Shown: piece after piece, positions 7,480 to 12,506 of the stretch | Position numbering within the stretch: the first letter of the stretch is position 1 | Layout of the letters: each line of letters begins with the position of its first letter | DNA from: Verrucomicrobiota bacterium | Lineage (GTDB): Bacteria > Verrucomicrobiota > Verrucomicrobiia > Opitutales > Oceanipulchritudinaceae | Direction: 5' to 3' | Length of the DNA: 12,506 bases | NCBI GenBank assembly: GCA_009908535.1 | Contig: JAAAOD010000251.1 | Span: 1 to 12,506 of the forward strand | The notes under the pieces: generated by a model | Seen by the model: only the letters and a program-made list of their open reading frames with translations | Told to the model about the DNA's origin: nothing | Databases searched by the model: none | Translations under genes and position numbers: made by a program

Positions 7480-8604
7480 ATGACGATGAGCAGCGAATTT
7501 ACCGATACGGACGTCACAGATTGCCCGTATGAAATGAATGATCTTCTTGAGCTGATGGTCGCGGAAGAAGCCAGCGACCTTCACTTACAGGTCAGGCAAC
7601 CGCCGACCCTGCGCATCAGCGGTTCGATGGTGCCCGTCGACGGACCCGATCTGCGCCCGGAGGACACCAAGGCACTGATGCAGGCCATCACCTCCGATGC
7701 CATGCAGGAACAACTGAAGAAGCGTGGAGGCGCGGACTTCGGTTTCGCCTTCATGGACCAGGCGCGTTTCCGGGTCAGCGTAATGAAAAACAAAGGCAAC
7801 TACGGCCTCGTTCTGCGGACGATTCCCAACAAGCTGCTCTCCCTTAAAGAGATCGGCCTGCCGGACCGGGTGAAGGAACTGCTCACGCGGCCGCGCGGCC
7901 TCGTCCTTATCACCGGGCCGACCGGATCGGGAAAGTCGACCACCCTCGCCACCATGGTCAACTGGATCAACGAGAACCGGGACGGCCACATCATCACGGT
8001 GGAGGATCCGATCGAGTATTACCACGAGCACAAGAACTGCATCGTCAGTCAGCGCGAAGTCGGCAACGACACGCCCTCCTTTTCGGAAGCCTTGCGCGGA
8101 GCCTTGCGCCAGGATCCGGACGTCATTCTCGTCGGGGAAATGCGCGACCTCGAGACCATTGAGGCCGCCGTCTCGGCGGCGGAGACCGGTCACCTCGTCT
8201 TCGGCACTCTCCACACCACGGGCTCCGCGCGAACGGTCGACCGCATTGTGGACGCCTTTCCCGAGGCGACGAAGGACCAGATCCGCACGCAGCTGGCCGC
8301 TTCCATTGTCGCGGTTATTTCGCAGGTTCTGCTCAAGAAAAAAGACGGAGGACGTGTGGCGGCCTTTGAAATCATGGTCTCCACCACCTCCATCGCGGCT
8401 CTTATCCGGGAAAACAAGACCTACCGCATCGCATCGGAAATCCAGACCGGCTCGCAGTACGGCATGATTACCCTCGACGCCCACCTCTCCAGCCTCGTCA
8501 ACCTCGGGGAAGTGGATCCGAACGACGCGCTCGAGAAGGCCCAGTATCCCAACGAAATGAAACAGAAATTCCGGGAAGCCAACATCAGCTTCCGGGATGA
8601 ATGA
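7480..8604 (+). CDS. pilT: Type IV pilus retraction ATPase PilT
   Basis: PilT depolymerises type IV pili and drives twitching motility. The 374-residue protein has all family boxes: ASDLHLQV (31-38), Walker A GPTGSGKST (146-154), Asp box TVEDPIEY (173-180), Walker B VILVGEMRD (215-223) and His box ETGHLVFGTLHT (235-246). It also has the PilT C-terminal signature as AALIRENKTYRI (306-317). There is no zinc cysteine module, as expected for PilT. ATG codons at 7480 and 7486 are both possible starts and neither has a Shine-Dalgarno. A weak promoter-like pair, TTGGCA (7442-7447) and TAACAG (7464-7469), lies just upstream, and GTTCCC/GGGAAC (7428-7433 and 7455-7460) form an inverted repeat. The 3' end overlaps the next ATPase gene by 8 bases, pointing to coupled translation. 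Confidence 0.95.
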   Translation: MTMSSEFTDTDVTDCPYEMNDLLELMVAEEASDLHLQVRQPPTLRISGSMVPVDGPDLRPEDTKALMQAITSDAMQEQLKKRGGADFGFAFMDQARFRVSVMKNKGNYGLVLRTIPNKLLSLKEIGLPDRVKELLTRPRGLVLITGPTGSGKSTTLATMVNWINENRDGHIITVEDPIEYYHEHKNCIVSQREVGNDTPSFSEALRGALRQDPDVILVGEMRDLETIEAAVSAAETGHLVFGTLHTTGSARTVDRIVDAFPEATKDQIRTQLAASIVAVISQVLLKKKDGGRVAAFEIMVSTTSIAALIRENKTYRIASEIQTGSQYGMITLDAHLSSLVNLGEVDPNDALEKAQYPNEMKQKFREANISFRDE

Positions 8605-9964
8605 AGGTAAGGACCGCTTTTCGTACCCACTTTTCCCCTACGAAGTCTCGCCGGGTGAACTACGTGACTGGTTTGTTCCGGAGCCGGTGGGCGGTGAAGA
8701 ATTCGAGGAGGAACTCCGGAGGTGGCGTTCGGACGGGGAAGAGGACAGCCTCCTGCGGCGGATCCTTGCCCGGGCCGGTGGATCCGCCCTCGCGGCCTCT
8801 CTCGGGGTGCGTTACCTGTCGCATGCGACGACGCCCGAACCAGCAGCGGATGACGCCTCCGCGGCACAACTCCGCCGGGCGGGTTTCCTTCCCCTCGAGA
8901 GCGGGCGCGGCGCGTCCAGGCGACCGGTCACCGGCGGGCCCTGTCTGGCACCGGCCCTCGCCGATGTCCTCGGAAAGAAGGCCTCCTCGTGGGAATGGGT
9001 CCTTGCGTTCCCGGACAAACCGGAAACCAAGTTTTCTCTACCTGCAGGGAGGGAATTGTCCAATATCGCGGATGAAAATGTCCGAAGGCGACGCCTCCGC
9101 GACATTCTCTTCGCTCTGGTTCGCCACGGCGCCACCGACATCCACGTGGAACGGGAGGAAACCGCCGGTTGTCTTCGCGCGCATCTGGAAGGACGCATGC
9201 GGACGCTCGCACGCTGGGATGGGGTGGAGGCGGCGACCTGCCTCCGCATTCTGAAAAAGTGGTGCCGCTTTTCCACCGCCGCGAACAGTCTCCCCCAGGA
9301 TGGGCGCATCGCCATCGAAAAGGACGGTTCCGGCATTCAAATGCGCGCTTCCCACCTGCAAACGCATGGCGGGGAAAGCATGGTCCTGCGCGTCCACCGC
9401 CCCCTCGCCGGAAAACCTTCGCTGGCGGAGCTTGGCTTTCCACGGGAAACCGATGCGAAGCTCCTCTCCCGCGCCCGTTACGAACCCGGTCTTTACCTCT
9501 TCACCGGACCGACGGGGTCCGGCAAGACCACCAGCGCCTGCGCTCTCCTTGCCGCAATCAGCACCGAAGGCCGAAAATTGCTGACGATCGAGGATCCGGT
9601 CGAACGGGAACTTCCCTGCGCGGTGCAATGCGAGGTCGATGAGAGGGGTGGATGGACCTTTGCGGCGGCTATCCGGGCCTTTCTTCGCCAGGATCCCGAT
9701 ATTCTCTTTGTCGGGGAAATCCGCGACAAGGCCACCGCACAAGCCGCCTTCCGGGCCGCCATCACCGGCCATACCGTCGTGGCGACCCTGCATGCCACAA
9801 ATTCGCGGGCGGCCCTGGAGCGCTTCCGTGCATGGGAAATCCCCGCGGGCATGCTTGCGGAAGGCCTCCGCGCCATGGTTTCCCAGCGACTGGTCTGCTC
9901 CGGCGGTGTCACGCGTCTCGAGGAAATGCGCTGCCGGTTTTCCGAGGAGATCCGCACCGTCTGA
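8597..9964 (+). CDS. GspE/PilB-family ATPase lacking the C-terminal zinc module
   Basis: A 455-residue motor ATPase of the GspE/PulE/PilB family. A degenerate MshEN-like N-domain is suggested by ALAASLGVRYL and the AQLRRAGFLPLE run (residues 64-101). The core then follows the family closely: ATDIHVER (179-186), SLPQDGRI (231-238), Walker A GPTGSGKTT (304-312), Asp box TIEDPVE (330-336), Walker B DILFVGEIRD (368-377) and His box TGHTVVATLHATN (390-402). The protein ends soon after VSQRLV (428-433), where GspE and PilB normally continue into a four-cysteine zinc module, so that module is absent. The start ATG lies within the pilT 3' end (8-base overlap, different frame), so coupled translation is likely. 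It could be a pilus assembly ATPase, a PilU-like accessory or a type II secretion motor; the N-terminal region argues against PilU. Confidence 0.88.
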   Translation: MNEGKDRFSYPLFPYEVSPGELRDWFVPEPVGGEEFEEELRRWRSDGEEDSLLRRILARAGGSALAASLGVRYLSHATTPEPAADDASAAQLRRAGFLPLESGRGASRRPVTGGPCLAPALADVLGKKASSWEWVLAFPDKPETKFSLPAGRELSNIADENVRRRRLRDILFALVRHGATDIHVEREETAGCLRAHLEGRMRTLARWDGVEAATCLRILKKWCRFSTAANSLPQDGRIAIEKDGSGIQMRASHLQTHGGESMVLRVHRPLAGKPSLAELGFPRETDAKLLSRARYEPGLYLFTGPTGSGKTTSACALLAAISTEGRKLLTIEDPVERELPCAVQCEVDERGGWTFAAAIRAFLRQDPDILFVGEIRDKATAQAAFRAAITGHTVVATLHATNSRAALERFRAWEIPAGMLAEGLRAMVSQRLVCSGGVTRLEEMRCRFSEEIRTV

Positions 9965-9965
9965 T

Positions 9966-10017
9966 ACAAGACAAAGCGCTCAGGCCGGTTTGCACCCGTC
10001 GGCGACCGCCTGGGCGC
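9966..10017 (-). terminator. Hairpin with T-rich tail at the end of the uxaC operon
   Basis: Read on the minus strand, GCGCCCAGGC (10017-10008) pairs with GCCTGAGCGC (9985-9976): ten pairs including one G-T. It is followed by TTTGTCTTGT (9975-9966). The stem includes the stop codon of the last Gfo/Idh gene, and the loop is long (22 bases). The tail is T-rich only for this strand. It sits in the 15-base space between two converging genes, where a terminator is needed. Stability was judged by eye only. Confidence 0.5.
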
Positions 10018-11065
10018 GCATGGCCAGTTCGGCCGCCTTAAAGCAATGGTCCTGTGTCATGGCAGTTTCACTACGGTCCAGAATATCGCGGATCAGCTGC
10101 CCAAAAAAGGGGAAACCGACCTTGCCGGCGCAGGGAATCCGCTTCTCGCCCTCTTCATCGACGAGGTAGATGACCTGGCTTTCCTTCGGCTCGCTTGTAA
10201 GGTCGATGTACTTGCGCACCTCCATGGTCCCCTTCGTTCCGAGGATGAAAGTACGGCCGTCGCCCCACGTGCGCAGTCCTTTCGGGTTGAACCAGTCGAG
10301 GCGGCAATAGCAGGAAGCACCATTATCCGCTTCGAGGCTCGCCTCTCCGAAGTCCTCCAACCCGGGCTTGTCCGCATTGGCGAAATTGGCGACGCGGGCG
10401 AAGCGCACCTTGGCGTCTTTCGCCCCGGTATAGGTGAGAAACTGCTCAAACTGGTGGGAACCGATGTCGGTCAGGATGCCGCCGTACTTTTCCTTGTCGA
10501 AGAACCAGTCCGGACGGGAGGGTTTGTTGAGGTTGTGCGGGGCCATGATCAGGACCTGCAGAATATCCCCGATCGCTCCTTGGCGGATCAGTTCCCCGGC
10601 GTGGAAACCCGCTTCGGTGTGGATGCGTTCGGAGTAGTAGCACATGTATTTGCGGCCCGTGCGTTCCACCGCCTCCTTGGCCTGTTCCAGTTGCGCGAGG
10701 GTCGTAAAAGGGGATTTGTCGGTGAAGTAGTCCTTCCCGGCCTCCAGCACCCGCAGACCGATCCCGCACCGTTCGGACGGAACGGCGGCCCCGGCCACCA
10801 GTTGGATCTCCGGATCCTCGAGGATCTCCTCGAAGGATTCGGACACCTTGAGGCCGCCGAACTTTTCCGCGAAGGCCTTTGCCCGCTCGGGTTGCGGATC
10901 GTAGACACAGCGGCATTCGCCCCCCGCCTCGAGGAGCCCCTTGACCTGGCCGTTGATGTGCCCGTGATCGAGAAACGCCGCCGCAAAGGGAAATTCCCCC
11001 GGACCGACCACTTTTTCCGTTCCCGCCGACTCCGGCGCGTAATTCATTCCGTCCCGTTGATTCAT
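9980..11065 (-). CDS. Gfo/Idh/MocA-family oxidoreductase, atypical nucleotide-binding motif
   Basis: A 361-residue member of the Gfo/Idh/MocA family, NAD(P)-dependent enzymes acting on sugars and sugar derivatives. The N-terminal Rossmann region is recognisable (CRCVYDPQPERAKAFAEKF at 51-69). However, the usual GxGxxG turn is replaced by FLDHGHINGQ (31-40), and the usual EKP is TDKSP (115-119). The second domain has the family pattern GGILTDIGSHQFEQF (195-209), with His204 in the usual catalytic position. The LDHGHI type appears to be a recognised subgroup, but its substrate is not known to me. AAGGAA (11076-11071) five bases upstream of the ATG supports the start; the first 25 residues are an extension before the Rossmann strand. 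It is the last gene of the operon, 11 bases after the preceding Gfo/Idh gene. The substrate is unproven. Confidence 0.88.
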   Translation of the reverse strand: MNQRDGMNYAPESAGTEKVVGPGEFPFAAAFLDHGHINGQVKGLLEAGGECRCVYDPQPERAKAFAEKFGGLKVSESFEEILEDPEIQLVAGAAVPSERCGIGLRVLEAGKDYFTDKSPFTTLAQLEQAKEAVERTGRKYMCYYSERIHTEAGFHAGELIRQGAIGDILQVLIMAPHNLNKPSRPDWFFDKEKYGGILTDIGSHQFEQFLTYTGAKDAKVRFARVANFANADKPGLEDFGEASLEADNGASCYCRLDWFNPKGLRTWGDGRTFILGTKGTMEVRKYIDLTSEPKESQVIYLVDEEGEKRIPCAGKVGFPFFGQLIRDILDRSETAMTQDHCFKAAELAMRAQAVADGCKPA

Positions 11066-11076
11066 GGTAATTCCTT

Positions 11077-12231
11077 TCAGGCGTTGTCGAAATCGGAGGC
11101 GATCCCTTCCTGCACTTTCTTCTTTTGAAACGTCGAGGTTTCGATCTTTTCCTGGAGAAGATCCGCATAGGCCTGCGCGTCGATGGGCATCGCCAGCGTT
11201 TCCTCCCGGAATCCACTGAACAGCATGGCATTCGCCAGTTCCACCGAGTGGATGCCTTCCTCCGCGGGTGCGATCAGCTCTTTCCCATCAAGGACGGCGT
11301 CCGCGAAATTCCGCAGGATCCCAAGGTGCTGCGGCCCGTTCCCACCGGGAACCGGAATATGAATATCCCAGACCGGCGGTTTGCTGAAGCCGCCGCTCGT
11401 TGTCGCCGACCATTCGCTCATCGGGACCTCGTTCCGGGTCCAGAAAATCCCTTCGTAGCGGGAATCCACGACAATCTTTCCATTCTCGGCCGTGATTTCG
11501 AGGCGGTTGGTGCCGGGCGCCTCCCCCGTGGTTGTAATGAAGACGCCCTTGCAGCCGTTCTTATATTCCATGTAACAGGTCACGTCGTCCTCCACCTCGA
11601 TATCATGGTAGCGCCCGAGTTCGCAAAAGGCGCGCACGCGGTCCGGCATTCCGAAGAGCCATTGCCAGAGATCGAGCTGATGCGGGCACTGGTTGAGGAG
11701 GACGCCGCCACCCTCCCCTTTCCATGTCGCCCGCCAACCGCCGGAGGCGTAGTAGTTTTCCGTGCGGAACCAGTCCGTGATGTTCCAGACCACGCGCTGG
11801 ATCCTTCCGGTCTGACCGGAGGCGATCAGTTCCTTTAGTTTGCGGTATCGTGGATCGGTCCGCTGGTTGAACATGGCGGCGAAGACGAGCTTGTCGTCCG
11901 TGTGCGCACCGATCAGCCGTTCACAGTCCGCCTTGTGCACGGAGATCGGTTTCTCCACGAGGAGGTGTTTCCCGGCTTCAAGGGCCGAGATTCCAAGGGT
12001 GGTATGATCGTAGTGAGGAGTCGCGACAAGAACGGCGTCCACCTTGTCGTTGCTGATCAGGTCCTCCCCGCGCTCGAAAAAGGGGATATCCGGAAACAAA
12101 TCTCCACGCTCCCTGTTGCGGTCGCAGACGGCGGAGACCTCCATGCCTTTCACATTACCGGCTTGAATGTTGCGGACGTGGGCGGAACCCATATTGCCGA
12201 TGCCGATGATGCCGATTCTTACTGTATCCAT
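11077..12231 (-). CDS. Gfo/Idh/MocA-family oxidoreductase, canonical
   Basis: A 384-residue NAD(P)-dependent oxidoreductase of the Gfo/Idh/MocA family. The Rossmann motif is canonical: IGIIGIGNMGSAH (6-18), with the GxGxxG glycines at 10, 12 and 15. The EKP motif is at 93-95. In the substrate domain GGGVLLNQCPHQLDLWQWLFG-type sequence runs from about 174, with His184 and Asp187 as likely catalytic residues. I set the start at the ATG at 12231, since the Rossmann strand begins there. An in-frame ATG at 12312 would add 27 residues lying inside uxaC and looking non-native. The start is only four bases after the uxaC stop with no Shine-Dalgarno, so translational coupling is likely. The context suggests a role in uronate or sugar-acid metabolism; the precise reaction is not predictable. 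Confidence 0.93.
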   Translation of the reverse strand: MDTVRIGIIGIGNMGSAHVRNIQAGNVKGMEVSAVCDRNRERGDLFPDIPFFERGEDLISNDKVDAVLVATPHYDHTTLGISALEAGKHLLVEKPISVHKADCERLIGAHTDDKLVFAAMFNQRTDPRYRKLKELIASGQTGRIQRVVWNITDWFRTENYYASGGWRATWKGEGGGVLLNQCPHQLDLWQWLFGMPDRVRAFCELGRYHDIEVEDDVTCYMEYKNGCKGVFITTTGEAPGTNRLEITAENGKIVVDSRYEGIFWTRNEVPMSEWSATTSGGFSKPPVWDIHIPVPGGNGPQHLGILRNFADAVLDGKELIAPAEEGIHSVELANAMLFSGFREETLAMPIDAQAYADLLQEKIETSTFQKKKVQEGIASDFDNA

Positions 12232-12235
12232 AATT

Positions 12236-12506
12236 TTATGCGCCGGGTTGGTAGTTTCCGAGATCGAAGCCGAAAAAGGCGGCTGCGTTGTGGTAACTGA
12301 TGTTGGCGACAAGGCCGCCGAGAAGCTCCTTATCCATGGGGAGTTCCCCGCGTTCGGCGTCCCCGCCGACGAGGTCGCATAACAGGCGGCGGAAATACTC
12401 GTGCCGGCAATAGCTCATGAAACTGCGTGAGTCGGTGAGCATGCCGACAAAACGTCCGAAGAGACCGAGGTTGGAGAGCGCGTTCATCTGCCAGGTCATG
12501 CCTTCC
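12236..12506 (-). CDS. uxaC: Uronate isomerase, C-terminal part (5' end outside window)
   Basis: The last 89 or so residues of UxaC, which converts D-glucuronate to D-fructuronate and D-galacturonate to D-tagaturonate at the start of uronic acid breakdown. The diagnostic stretch GRFVGMLTDSRSFMSY is followed by RHEYFRRLLCDLVG, closely matching the family C-terminus; GELPMDKELLGGLVANISYH and NAAAFFGF complete it. The full enzyme is about 470 residues, so most lies beyond base 12506. It is the most upstream gene visible in the minus-strand operon and is followed after four bases by a Gfo/Idh oxidoreductase. The usual partners UxuA, UxuB or UxaB are not in the window. Confidence 0.93.
   Translation of the reverse strand, partial: EGMTWQMNALSNLGLFGRFVGMLTDSRSFMSYCRHEYFRRLLCDLVGGDAERGELPMDKELLGGLVANISYHNAAAFFGFDLGNYQPGA

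Noticed and set aside
7451..7483. A ten-codon mini-gene (MREPVTARQS) whose stop overlaps the pilT ATG as ATGA.
   Set aside because: Very short, no ribosome binding site and no known leader peptide resemblance; overlap can arise by chance.
7585..8484. A 299-residue open frame on the minus strand inside pilT.
   Set aside because: Shadow of pilT codon usage; rich in Gly, Asp and Arg with no domain.
10046..11128. A 360-residue open frame on the plus strand opposite the Gfo/Idh gene.
   Set aside because: Long antisense frames are common in GC-rich DNA; it mirrors the real gene and has no recognisable domain.
1..12506. Searched for CRISPR arrays, insertion sequences, direct repeats, toxin-antitoxin pairs and defence genes.
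   Set aside because: No repeated spacer pattern, transposase motif or such gene was seen; composition looks even throughout.

Overview
The window is about 12.5 kb of GC-rich bacterial chromosome with no mobile element, phage gene or CRISPR array. Gene content suggests a Gram-negative, type IV pilus-bearing, sugar-acid-using heterotroph. The YidC style, the frequent absence of Shine-Dalgarno sequences and the uxaC plus Gfo/Idh gene neighbourhood make Verrucomicrobiota (Opitutae-like) my best guess. That is an inference, not something the sequence proves.

Layout. Bases 2-9964 are read on the plus strand, apart from one tRNA gene. In order they hold the 3' part of yidC (inner-membrane insertase), yebC, pilC (type IV pilus / type II secretion platform protein), an unnamed histidine-kinase-like ATPase gene, tRNA-Glu(UUC) on the minus strand, purC and trpS. 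Three type IV pilus / type II secretion motor ATPases then follow back to back: a divergent GspE/PilB-like protein, a canonical PilT, and a second GspE/PilB-like protein that lacks the C-terminal zinc module. Bases 9980-12506 are read on the minus strand as a compact operon: uxaC (uronate isomerase, 3' part only), then two Gfo/Idh/MocA oxidoreductases. The two blocks converge at about 9970, where a hairpin with a T-rich tail lies across the last minus-strand stop codon.

How the genes work together. PilC and the three ATPases are the cytoplasmic motor side of a pilus or secretion machine: PilB/GspE-type ATPases drive assembly, PilT drives retraction, and PilC is the membrane platform they act on. 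The kinase-like gene directly after pilC could be regulatory, but nothing in the sequence proves that. The minus-strand operon probably handles uronic acids (glucuronate or galacturonate) and related sugar derivatives. YidC, YebC, tRNA-Glu, PurC and TrpS are housekeeping.

Most worth a second look: the three-ATPase motor locus with two unusual GspE-like members; the kinase-like protein with a LytS-like histidine motif; the 13-bp antisense overlap of its 3' end with tRNA-Glu; a Gfo/Idh protein without the usual Rossmann glycine motif; and a run of hairpins between yebC and pilC. I did not find a clearly new multi-gene system. No gap exceeds 300 bases; the largest are 1352-1482 (hairpins) and 3685-3800 (tRNA promoter region).
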